Below are positions 5,681 through 12,794 of a stretch of DNA of 26,670 nucleotides, piece by piece. Location of the stretch: positions 1 through 26,670 of the IMG/VR virus record IMGVR_UViG_3300025872_000257; one strand, written 5' to 3'. A program made the translations under genes and the position numbers. The notes below the pieces were generated by a model. It ran no database searches, was not told the origin of the DNA, and saw nothing but the letters and a program-made list of their open reading frames with translations. How positions within the stretch are numbered: position 1 is the stretch's first letter; each line of letters opens with the position of its first letter. Source of the stretch: a virus.

Positions 5681-6031
5681 ATGGGTGTTTTTAAAGCAAT
5701 CACAGGGGCTGCTAAGGCAGTAAAGGCAGCAAAGGATTTCTCTAGCGCAGGTGGTGTAGACCGCGCAGTAGAGGGCCTAGGGGCGGCTGCCATGGGGGCC
5801 GTTCCGGGGGCGTCGACCTTTGACCGCCTTTCAGGTGGTGCCCTCTCAGGGGCGGTGGACCGCCTCGGAGACCGCGCTCAAGAAGCAGTAGACAGCCGAG
5901 GCGGTGTACGTGGTCTCGCGCAGCGAGGTGTTCAACGTGGTATGGATATGGCACGAGGCAGCAAAGATACCCGCCGTAGTCTCAGCCCCCAATTCCAGCA
6001 TCAACTTCCCCCTCAAAATCTACCCTTCTAA
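5681..6031 (+). CDS. Ala/Gly-rich amphipathic hypothetical protein
   Basis: 116 residues. The N-terminus, MGVFKAITGAAKAVKAAKDF, is a cationic amphipathic helix. The centre is Gly/Ala-rich with repeated 'GGAxxGAVDRLGD/GGVRGLAQRGVQRG' segments, and the tail is Pro/Gln-rich (QFQHQLPPQNLPF). Such composition suits a membrane-associated or virion-internal peptide, but no family is recognised. GGGAGG lies about 8 nt before the ATG; the frame is open from 5639, but that start lacks a ribosome-binding site. A 66-bp gap precedes it and holds a TACAAT -10-like sequence near 5650. Confidence 0.6.
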   Translation: MGVFKAITGAAKAVKAAKDFSSAGGVDRAVEGLGAAAMGAVPGASTFDRLSGGALSGAVDRLGDRAQEAVDSRGGVRGLAQRGVQRGMDMARGSKDTRRSLSPQFQHQLPPQNLPF

Positions 6032-6042
6032 GGAGACCTCAC

Positions 6043-6669
6043 ATGGCAGCAAGTGACAGTTTAGGCGGACAGTTTGATTTCAATCGTGAAATCAACAAAC
6101 AAGTAATTCCTAAAGAACACCACGAAGCCATCTTGAACGCCCTCCAAGAACAGGGTGAGCAAGGTGTGGAGTTCATGCCTCACGGGGTGGCTATCCATAA
6201 AGAGGGTAAATATCATATTATACCCTCAGCCGACACCCGATTGCATGTGCGACTAGGGACAGGAGAGCACGCCTTTACTGGGATAGTTCCAAATGAATCT
6301 CAACAAGAAGTGCTTATCGCAGGACATCACGCTCCCTATCTTATCCATCCTAGGTGGGAGGCTGATAGCGGTAACCCAGTACCTACCTATGAGGGTAGGA
6401 AGTGGGACGAAGGCCCCGCTTACTTCAATCAAATAGAACATCGCACTGAGACCGACCCCTCGCGAATGAATGACTACCTGAGGCGTCACAGTTTTGTAGG
6501 AGAACCGGGGACGGACCCTTTTGAGTACGTCTCTAAAGGGAAACGGTGGAACCAAAAGGACCCCCGTTTGAAAGTGTCGGTTAGTGACGACGAGAACGAT
6601 GCCACTCATGCTTACCACTACCATCCCGGCACGGGTGCTATAACACGCCGAGACCGCGGTGTTGACTAA
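6043..6669 (+). CDS. Hypothetical accessory protein
   Basis: 208 residues starting MAASDSLGGQFDFNREINKQ, with LHVRLGTGEHAFTGIVP, LIAGHHAPYLIHPRWE and a C-terminal ATHAYHYHPGTGAITRRDRG. It is soluble, with many His and beta-rich segments. No domain is confidently recognised; the C-terminal pattern 'DATHAYHYHPGTG' is the kind seen in phage-encoded structural or modifying proteins. AAGGAG is 7 nt upstream of the ATG. It lies 12 bp after the previous gene, in the same operon. Confidence 0.65.
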   Translation: MAASDSLGGQFDFNREINKQVIPKEHHEAILNALQEQGEQGVEFMPHGVAIHKEGKYHIIPSADTRLHVRLGTGEHAFTGIVPNESQQEVLIAGHHAPYLIHPRWEADSGNPVPTYEGRKWDEGPAYFNQIEHRTETDPSRMNDYLRRHSFVGEPGTDPFEYVSKGKRWNQKDPRLKVSVSDDENDATHAYHYHPGTGAITRRDRGVD

Positions 6670-6708
6670 CGCTAGACACCCAAGCACTATCCCAAAGGAC
6701 TCTTAACT

Positions 6709-6888
6709 ATGGCTGCTAAAGATCATCTTTCACATGACCAAATGCACTTGTTCACTGATGAGGGTGATCAGGCTAGTTCACGTATGCGGATGAACGACGT
6801 TATGGCATGGGTGCGGGACAAGGAAAAGGGTAAAGGTGTAAGCCAGTGGTACCCGGGTTGGGCCGTAGATAATGGTTACACGATCTGA
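6709..6888 (+). CDS. Small protein with clamp-binding-like QMHLF motif
   Basis: 59 residues: MAAKDHLSHDQMHLFTDEGD, then MNDVMAWVRDKEKGKGVSQWYPGWAVDNGYTI. QMHLF at residues 11-15 matches the hydrophobic spacing of beta-clamp binding peptides (Qxx[LM]F) and parallels QLTLF in the metallopeptidase at 3520. AAAGGA lies 10 nt before the ATG. The stop overlaps the methyltransferase start (TGATG). I do not recognise a family; a clamp interaction is an inference from five residues. Confidence 0.7.
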   Translation: MAAKDHLSHDQMHLFTDEGDQASSRMRMNDVMAWVRDKEKGKGVSQWYPGWAVDNGYTI

Positions 6889-7397
6889 TGCACGCTGAAG
6901 CCGCTGAGTTCCTGCGCACCCACTCCAAAGAGGCCAAATGGACTGGTGCTACCGTATTTGAGGTAGGTGCATACAACGTCAACGGTCGCGCCCGAGATTT
7001 CGTACCCAAGGGATGGAAATCTTGGGTAGGGTTCGACCTATTAGAAGGCCCAGATGTTGACGTAGTAGGGGACGCTATCGAACTCCTCCCTAAGCAGGGT
7101 ACGTGCAACATCCTCGTGTCAACTGAGGTTCTTGAGCACTGTGAGGCTTGGGCGCTGCTGGTGGAGAAGATGTGCGCGGCTGTGCGGCGTGGTGGGTACC
7201 TGATCCTCACGTGCGCAGGCCCGGGCCGTCCTGAGCATTCTGCTGGTGGTGGTGTCCTCATGGACGGTGAGCACTACCGTAACGTGTCTGCGTTTGAGAT
7301 AGAGGCCCTTGCCACGCAGTTTGGATTCCAGACACTTGTCGTAAACGACATCAACGGCGACGCCCAGTATGTTGGTAAAAAACAAACAAAGAAGTAG
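6888..7397 (+). CDS. SAM-dependent methyltransferase
   Basis: 169 residues with a class I methyltransferase core. Motif I is FEVGAYNVNG at residues 24-33, a motif II acidic region follows, STEVLEH is the typical post-motif helix near residues 77-83, and GGYLILTCAGPG matches the strand after motif IV. It lacks an extra target-recognition domain, so the substrate could be a sugar, lipid or small molecule; DNA methylation is less likely because no DPPY/NPPF-type motif is seen. It is coupled to 6709 by TGATG and is followed 6 nt later by the glycosyltransferase-like gene, which suggests the two act on a glycan or surface structure. Confidence 0.85.
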   Translation: MHAEAAEFLRTHSKEAKWTGATVFEVGAYNVNGRARDFVPKGWKSWVGFDLLEGPDVDVVGDAIELLPKQGTCNILVSTEVLEHCEAWALLVEKMCAAVRRGGYLILTCAGPGRPEHSAGGGVLMDGEHYRNVSAFEIEALATQFGFQTLVVNDINGDAQYVGKKQTKK

Positions 7398-7403
7398 AAC
7401 AAA

Positions 7404-8102
7404 TTGGAAAACACATACCACTGGTATCACGTCTACGCAGACGGTCAATGGCAAGAAATCGTTGATGAACACATCTTCGCCCTCCGTAAGTACGGGTTGT
7501 ACGACGCACTGACCACGATGTTCGTGGGCTTCGTAGGGTCTCCAGAGAACATCGCAAAGGCCAAACAGCACATAACAGACAGCGGAATCGACTTCGTTAC
7601 CTGCGCTGAGGCCCCTTATGGGTGGGAGCAGGTAACCCAGACCCATATGTGGGAGTTCTCCAAGGATAACGATGGGTACTGTGTGTACACCCACACGAAG
7701 GGTGCGTCCACCGGTAACGACTCCTTCGCAACCTCGTGGCGTAGGGGCATGGAATGGTACACGATATGCAAATGGAGTTCGGCTCGCGCCCTCCTTAATT
7801 GCGGTATACGTGTCGCTGGGCCTCACTGGATACTGATTAACCACACGGGAAGCGAGCACCACCACTTCCACCACCAGTATCCCCCCTCAGGGATATTCGG
7901 AGGCACCTTCTGGTGGACTACCTTGCAGGAGATTCGCAACGGTAACGCCCCCGAGTTGGATACCCGCTTCTGCGCAGAGCACTGGATTTCCCAACGAAAT
8001 CCGCCCTTATCGCCCGAACAAGTGGTCTCCTTGGGCGGGATATCCACGTACATCGGGTCGTACATCGCAGAGGCCCTCACGTGGTATACGCCACCAGTCT
8101 AG
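7404..8102 (+). CDS. Glycosyltransferase-like protein
   Basis: 232 residues starting at a TTG (7404), since no nearby ATG fits. MENTYHWYHVYADGQWQE and ALRKYGLYDALTTMFVGFVG resemble the N-terminal fold of phage and surface-polysaccharide glycosyltransferases. YTHTKGAS and GIFGGTFWWTTL recall the 'HtKg...fWw..' patterns of rhamnan-synthesis/F-type glycosyltransferase-like proteins. It is cytoplasmic, without a membrane segment. It follows the methyltransferase with a 6-bp gap. It may modify host surface glycans to exclude superinfection, or decorate virion proteins or DNA; the sequence does not say which. Confidence 0.65.
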   Translation: MENTYHWYHVYADGQWQEIVDEHIFALRKYGLYDALTTMFVGFVGSPENIAKAKQHITDSGIDFVTCAEAPYGWEQVTQTHMWEFSKDNDGYCVYTHTKGASTGNDSFATSWRRGMEWYTICKWSSARALLNCGIRVAGPHWILINHTGSEHHHFHHQYPPSGIFGGTFWWTTLQEIRNGNAPELDTRFCAEHWISQRNPPLSPEQVVSLGGISTYIGSYIAEALTWYTPPV

Positions 8103-8157
8103 CCACAATACGGTATACTTAGTCTCGGACACCACGACTACCGGGGGATTAGTTAGG

Positions 8158-8280
8158 TTGAAGACTCGCATCGGAATTGCAATCGCTTTATCCGTTCTGG
8201 CGGGTATCGGATTCATAACTATTTCCATCTATCAGGCCATCAAAGATTTCCACGACGAACCTGATGGATTTTGGGAGTGA
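8158..8280 (+). CDS. 40-residue single-pass membrane protein
   Basis: TTG start, encoding MKTRIGIAIALSVLAGIGFI followed by a short cytoplasmic or external tail (YQAIKDFHDEPDGFWE). One hydrophobic helix (residues 5-25) preceded by Lys/Arg suggests an N-in membrane protein. GGGGGA lies about 10 nt upstream. It stands immediately before two holin candidates, so a role in lysis (antiholin or spanin-like helper) is likely but unproven. A TATACT -10-like box at 8114-8119 precedes it. Confidence 0.65.
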   Translation: MKTRIGIAIALSVLAGIGFITISIYQAIKDFHDEPDGFWE

Positions 8281-8283
8281 CTT

Positions 8284-8544
8284 ATGCAGGCATTGGTGGC
8301 CATTGACGCAGGGACTGGCATCTGGCTCAGCCCTATCATCGTTGCTCTTATCGGTGGACCGCTGATGTTCTTGGTAAGGATGCTTGACCGCCATAACACT
8401 CGGCAGCATGGTCAGAACATGGACGTTCTCACCTCAATAAAGGCTTCCGTAGAGGAAGTGAAGAACGATGTGAAGCAGATAGACGCCCGTCTTGAGCACC
8501 ACATCGACTGGCACATGAACCAAACAGCAAAGGAAAAAGTCTGA
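8284..8544 (+). CDS. Holin-like membrane protein (DUF2746-type)
   Basis: 86 residues. A hydrophobic helix at residues 12-32 (GIWLSPIIVALIGGPLMFLV) is followed by a basic stretch (RMLDRHNTRQHGQ) and then a coiled coil (SIKASVEEVKNDVKQIDARLE). This layout matches the DUF2746 family of actinophage membrane proteins placed in lysis cassettes. GGGAG lies 7 nt before the ATG, 3 bp after the 40-residue gene. It would form part of the pore or regulate its timing, at the inner membrane. The stop overlaps the next start. Confidence 0.7.
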   Translation: MQALVAIDAGTGIWLSPIIVALIGGPLMFLVRMLDRHNTRQHGQNMDVLTSIKASVEEVKNDVKQIDARLEHHIDWHMNQTAKEKV

Positions 8545-8684
8545 TGACCCCTTCAAAAGTACGTCTTCTCGTCCGCGCCGTCGTTGTGTGTGCAACGGCC
8601 TTCGGTCTGAAACTCAGCGCAGACCAAGTAGCAGGTCTCTACCTGCTCACCGAGGCGCTGGTGCAAGTCTTCGTCAAAGACTGA
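8544..8684 (+). CDS. Short holin-like protein
   Basis: 46 residues: MTPSKVRLLVRAVVVCATAF, then SADQVAGLYLLTEALVQVFVKD. This is the compact actinophage pattern of a first hydrophobic helix, then 'LSADQVA' and a second helix (LTEALVQVFV), widely annotated as a short holin or lysis-associated protein. The ATG overlaps the previous stop (TGATG). It is the last gene of the accessory/lysis operon, just ahead of a strong terminator. The endolysin itself is encoded far away at 17317. Confidence 0.7.
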   Translation: MTPSKVRLLVRAVVVCATAFGLKLSADQVAGLYLLTEALVQVFVKD

Positions 8685-8716
8685 TTTGTACTACAATTAC
8701 ATTGTAATTACATAAC

Positions 8717-8746
8717 AAGGGGGTCACTTGCGGGTGACCCCCTTTT
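8717..8746 (+). terminator. Strong intrinsic terminator
   Basis: AAGGGGGTCAC (8717-8727), loop TTGCGG, and GTGACCCCCTT (8734-8744) form a perfect 11-bp stem, running into TTTT. It closes the transcript of the 3520-8684 operon. An AATTAC-ATT-GTAATT inverted repeat just upstream may extend the structure. Confidence 0.85.
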
Positions 8747-8770
8747 CAATGTCCACTGCTAGTTATGAGG

Positions 8771-8776
8771 TAGAAT
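8771..8776 (+). promoter_or_regulatory. Possible leaderless promoter for the baseplate-like gene
   Basis: TAGAAT lies 8 bp before the ATG at 8785, a spacing that would start transcription at or near the start codon. The gene has only a weak AAGG ribosome-binding signal, and leaderless mRNAs are common in actinobacteria. No -35 box is evident. Confidence 0.35.
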
Positions 8777-8784
8777 ATAAGGCA

Positions 8785-9531
8785 ATGAGCATCACCCAGT
8801 CTAATTACCGCATAACCAAGGGATTGCCGTGGGAACGCCTTGTCATCGTAAAGGACAGGCGCACCCACCGAGTGCTCATGCCTACAGACGCTTGGGCAAC
8901 CATAAAGACGAGTAACAACACCAAGAAGACTGTTCCCCTCTACATCACCTCAGAGGGCGGCATCATGCTGTACCTCTCTGCTGAGGAGACCCGTGAACTG
9001 CCCGAAGGGGAACTCCCCTACGACGTTGTTGCGGTGCTTACCCAGCGGTCTGCCCTCGCTGGGGGAGGGTGGACAAGTGTCACTACTCCAGTAGCCACCG
9101 GCACCGTTTCGGTGTCTTCAGTGGACCTCGCATCTTCGCTAGGAGACTCAACATACATGGAACTCACCCTCAAGAAAGGCGCGGACTTCCGCCTCACGCT
9201 GTCGTGGCTTGACAGCGACGGAGCCGTCCTCAGCATCACCGACGCGTACATGCAGGCCAAGGACTCCTCCGGAACTGTTGTGGTGGACCTGCGGTGGTTC
9301 GCAACTACCCCAGATGAGACCACCATTCTGGCCCAAACCGGCCCTCGTCGCGGTTATCTGGCCCCCTACACGGGCGAATCACTTGAGATGCACATCTCTG
9401 ATATGAATACGGTTACAGCGGGAACGTACCCTTACGACATCTTCGTCAAGGGGTCGGTAAACGACGACTGGGTGTTCTTGGCTGGCGGCAACCTAATAGT
9501 GGAGTCAACGATCTCGGTTAAGCCATCATGA
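8785..9531 (+). CDS. Baseplate/tail-tip protein with two BppU-like domains
   Basis: 248 residues starting MSITQSNYRITKGLPWERLV. Two similar beta-rich domains follow each other. The first is centred on WERLVIVKDRRTHRV...WATIKTSN. The second runs from MELTLKKGADFRLTLSWLDS through SITDAYMQAKDSSGTVVVDL. Both follow the pattern of the N-terminal domain of phage baseplate upper proteins (BppU_N), in which a 'G-x-D-x-x-L-x-L' strand leads to a polypeptide-attachment module. The ATG at 8785 is chosen over 8728 and 8749, because the longer starts lie in the terminator. Its stop overlaps the tail-fibre start, so the two products are made together. Confidence 0.7.
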   Translation: MSITQSNYRITKGLPWERLVIVKDRRTHRVLMPTDAWATIKTSNNTKKTVPLYITSEGGIMLYLSAEETRELPEGELPYDVVAVLTQRSALAGGGWTSVTTPVATGTVSVSSVDLASSLGDSTYMELTLKKGADFRLTLSWLDSDGAVLSITDAYMQAKDSSGTVVVDLRWFATTPDETTILAQTGPRRGYLAPYTGESLEMHISDMNTVTAGTYPYDIFVKGSVNDDWVFLAGGNLIVESTISVKPS

Positions 9532-12500
9532 GCGTAATCATCAACAAGTCAACAAACGACAAGGTAGTCGTTAGTAAGACCGCTACTGAGACCATCAAGG
9601 TCGCTACGGGCATCAAAGGTGACGTTGGTGCAACAGGCCCAGTTGGCCCTGTTGGCCCAGTCGGTGACCCCGGAGTGCACGTTGGCCCAACCCCTCCAGC
9701 GGACACTGATCTCCTGTGGGTTGACACCTCATCCACCTTGAGTGGTACCGGGGGGCAGTCCATTTATGGTCTGGCTGACCCGTCTAACTACCTAAACGTG
9801 CCTGCCGAGATGCTTGATCTGGGTAACTCCACTACGGGTTGGATAGTAGTCAACGCTGTTTCTAGTTTAACTGTTGACTCTTCATTTGGTGTTGGTAACG
9901 AGGCTATAACCGTACAACTGAACGCCGGAACTGGGAACTCTTTAATAAACTCTAAAGTGTACAAAAACTTCTCACCAATAGCTATGTCGAATAGGGTCAC
10001 ATTATCTTTTGAAACAACGAGAGACTTTCTTTTAGGTCCCTACAGTAATCCCTCCCAGTTTGTGGTCGTAGCCGCTACAGGCAATGATCTAACAGGCACC
10101 CTATTCACAGCCCCCTACCCTGATGGCGCGGAACTCGCATGGACAAAGGCGTTTGTTGATGTCCCCCTTGGTACTACTATCAGAAGTATTGGTATAAAGT
10201 CAACAACCCTTGGACAAGGCGGTACTAACAGAATCCAGTTTTGGATTCGTAATCTACAAGTGGAGCCTGTAAGCAATGTGCAGGCTGCTCAACTGGTAGG
10301 TAAAACCCCTGTGGTCACAGAGGCCACGGCGGTGGGCACTACTGGCCACATTTCTCCTGTAAATCTTACTCCTAAACTTGATTTGCGTAGGGATAGCGCA
10401 GTAGTCCCCGGTTTGGGAGGTTGGTGGGATTTGCGGGAATGGGAAGTTCCCGAGGATGGAGTCACCGACGTAACCTTTTACATTAACAATGTATTGGCAG
10501 ACCTACCAGAGGGGGCGCGGCTCAAGTTTCCTACCGGAGGTGTATTTCGCCTTGATGGTACGATATCAATATCACGTCCAGTTACGATTGACTTTAATGG
10601 GTCTATCTTGTACACGCCATTCAGGCGCCCAAGGAACCAAAGTTCTAACGACTTTATACAGATTAGTGGCTATGTAACTGACGTTAATATATTAAACGGC
10701 AACATCTTTGCTACTAGGTACACTCCTATAAATGCTGGCGGGGTTATCACAGTCCTAGCAGGTAACGTCGTAACATCAGGTTCAATTTCGGTTCTTAACT
10801 CTGTTGGGGATTCTGGCCAGTACATCCCTACTGACCAATATGTCAGGTGGCTGGCACGCCACTATGAACCGGGATTTGGAATAGTTAATCGTTTTGACAC
10901 CACTCTAAGTGGAGATGGCCTATCCTCAGTGCAGGTTGAAATAGTGACCCAATCAGGCGCTGTACTGGTAACCCAATCAATAGTCCCCCCGGTGGCCCCC
11001 CAGTCCTACACCTTTCGGTGTAACCCCCCTGATCTGAGTAAGCGACTTTTTATCCGTTATACAAAGTCGGGTGGAACCTCTCCAATTAATATTCACACGA
11101 TCACTCCTTGGGGTATCAATACCTATAGTGCTGACTATGAGTTTTCTACAGGTATAACGGTTCAAAATGCTTCGCGAGTTTTAGTGGAGAATTGGTGGAT
11201 TGAAGGTGTGGGTGGTTATGGGACTTTTGTGCAGTGCTTTGACAAATCTCTTGGTCATGTTACGTTTAAAAACGTAACGTCAAGATGCGGCAATACCCAA
11301 AACCATGCCCCCGTTACTGGTCGTTACATCACTTACGAGTCATGCAACTCCTACGAATCAGGACGGACTGGATTTGACTGTGAGCCTTATGGCACAGGCT
11401 GGGCTCTTGACCACCTAACTCTTAATAATTGTACTAGTAGGAATGACTGTAACTACTCACTAAGCACCGCCAACTGGGGACTAATATCCAATCTAAATAT
11501 AAACAACTTCAAAGCAATCGACTGGAGAATTGGAGCCTTCATAGGTGGGTCCCGCGGAGGCCGTATAAGCGGGTTTACATCATCAAGTACGGTGTCTACT
11601 AACCGAGATATGGCTATATCGGCTAAGGACATGCTTATTACAAATCTTGAATTAAACTATGGTCTTGAAGTTTTGGCACAAGTGTGGACCCTTGACGGCA
11701 CCTACACTGCTGGTGGCAACATGATTTCTAACTTTGTAATCAGTAACCGTCAGTCAGTGGGTAATGACTACTCCGGTGCTATTGAAGTACTGGATGGGTC
11801 ATCCACCATCTCTGGCGGTACCTATCCGAGTGAGACCCCTACGACTCCCGGCACGAACTCACTTTCGTATGGCGCAGTGGCCAACATTAAGGGTCGCTCT
11901 CCAATGTTTGGTTTTGATGTAGGGCGTTGGCGTAAAGTTATGCCAAAGACCTTTAAAGGTCTTGCTATGGACGGTACGTGGTGGCCCTACGGGCTGGACT
12001 CCTCTGATGCCCTAGTTTCTACTAGAGGTCTGTCCGCGACGGCTACGAGGCCACAAAACTTCAGGGGTATAGCCGCCCCTGTTGCGACAGGGGTACAATC
12101 CGCTACCGTCACTTTTCCTATAAAATCAGGGTTTGCAAATCTAACATCTGCTAACTTTACTATTTCTCCGTATGTATACACAGGACTACGCCCCACCACA
12201 TTAATCACTGGTACTTCTTACTATTACGCAATATGCGGTATTGTTGACTACGATGACTGGGGGCATCGTCCAGCAGTGAAGGTATCCACGGGCGCCGCGC
12301 TTACGTCAACGAATCGCGTCTACAGTATAGGAGTACAAGGTCGTCTTGACTGGAGTAACCAGACTTCAATTGCTGGGTACGCAATATACCGAGGAACTGG
12401 GGGATCAGCGTCTAGTGGCCCATGGACAGCACGGTACCTAGTGCGCCCCACAGGCCCTTGGTTCTCATCTCGTAACGACTCAACCCAAGTTATAGACACC

Positions 12501-12794
12501 GGGGACTCGTTGGTTACTCCGTACGCGGCGGCTGCCGATAGGGAGTGGGGGTACCCCAATATGAACGTGGCTGACGGTGTGCTAGCGACCGCCGAATACG
12601 GGTCTTGGTCCCTTATTGAAGGACCCTTCTCAGATAGCACTGGCTACGAGTGGGACACTTCTTACAGCATCCAAATAACCCCCTCGTGGGTGACCACCGT
12701 TGCTGTTGTTGCTAAACGCCAGTCAGGGTTTGATGTGGAGTTTGGTACTCCAGCGCCTGCTGGAGCGACTTTTGACTGGGTACTAATCCGCTAA
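9528..12794 (+). CDS. Tail fibre with collagen-like and beta-helix domains
   Basis: 1088 residues. After a short virion-anchor region, G28 to G49 is a collagen-like run of Gly-x-y triplets (GDVGATGPVGPVGPVGDPG), which forms a trimeric stalk. Residues of about 290-800 show right-handed beta-helix features of pectate-lyase-like fibres (FRLDGTISISRPVTIDFNGS and successive 'ISNLNINNFKAIDW', 'ISGFTSS' rungs), often a glycan depolymerase or binder. A beta-rich C-terminal region ends VEFGTPAPAGATFDWVLIR, a probable host-binding tip. ATGA coupling to the preceding gene. The centre (about 9850-11700) is AT-richer than its flanks, which suggests domain exchange. Enzymatic activity is not shown. Confidence 0.85.
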   Translation: MSVIINKSTNDKVVVSKTATETIKVATGIKGDVGATGPVGPVGPVGDPGVHVGPTPPADTDLLWVDTSSTLSGTGGQSIYGLADPSNYLNVPAEMLDLGNSTTGWIVVNAVSSLTVDSSFGVGNEAITVQLNAGTGNSLINSKVYKNFSPIAMSNRVTLSFETTRDFLLGPYSNPSQFVVVAATGNDLTGTLFTAPYPDGAELAWTKAFVDVPLGTTIRSIGIKSTTLGQGGTNRIQFWIRNLQVEPVSNVQAAQLVGKTPVVTEATAVGTTGHISPVNLTPKLDLRRDSAVVPGLGGWWDLREWEVPEDGVTDVTFYINNVLADLPEGARLKFPTGGVFRLDGTISISRPVTIDFNGSILYTPFRRPRNQSSNDFIQISGYVTDVNILNGNIFATRYTPINAGGVITVLAGNVVTSGSISVLNSVGDSGQYIPTDQYVRWLARHYEPGFGIVNRFDTTLSGDGLSSVQVEIVTQSGAVLVTQSIVPPVAPQSYTFRCNPPDLSKRLFIRYTKSGGTSPINIHTITPWGINTYSADYEFSTGITVQNASRVLVENWWIEGVGGYGTFVQCFDKSLGHVTFKNVTSRCGNTQNHAPVTGRYITYESCNSYESGRTGFDCEPYGTGWALDHLTLNNCTSRNDCNYSLSTANWGLISNLNINNFKAIDWRIGAFIGGSRGGRISGFTSSSTVSTNRDMAISAKDMLITNLELNYGLEVLAQVWTLDGTYTAGGNMISNFVISNRQSVGNDYSGAIEVLDGSSTISGGTYPSETPTTPGTNSLSYGAVANIKGRSPMFGFDVGRWRKVMPKTFKGLAMDGTWWPYGLDSSDALVSTRGLSATATRPQNFRGIAAPVATGVQSATVTFPIKSGFANLTSANFTISPYVYTGLRPTTLITGTSYYYAICGIVDYDDWGHRPAVKVSTGAALTSTNRVYSIGVQGRLDWSNQTSIAGYAIYRGTGGSASSGPWTARYLVRPTGPWFSSRNDSTQVIDTGDSLVTPYAAAADREWGYPNMNVADGVLATAEYGSWSLIEGPFSDSTGYEWDTSYSIQITPSWVTTVAVVAKRQSGFDVEFGTPAPAGATFDWVLIR

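Noticed and set aside
6888-7397. DNA methyltransferase identity for the SAM enzyme
   Set aside because: Lacks DPPY/NPPF or ENV motifs and a target-recognition domain, so a DNA target was not assigned.
7119-7874. Long minus-strand frame opposite the methyltransferase and glycosyltransferase genes
   Set aside because: Antisense shadow of two well-supported genes; no ribosome-binding site.
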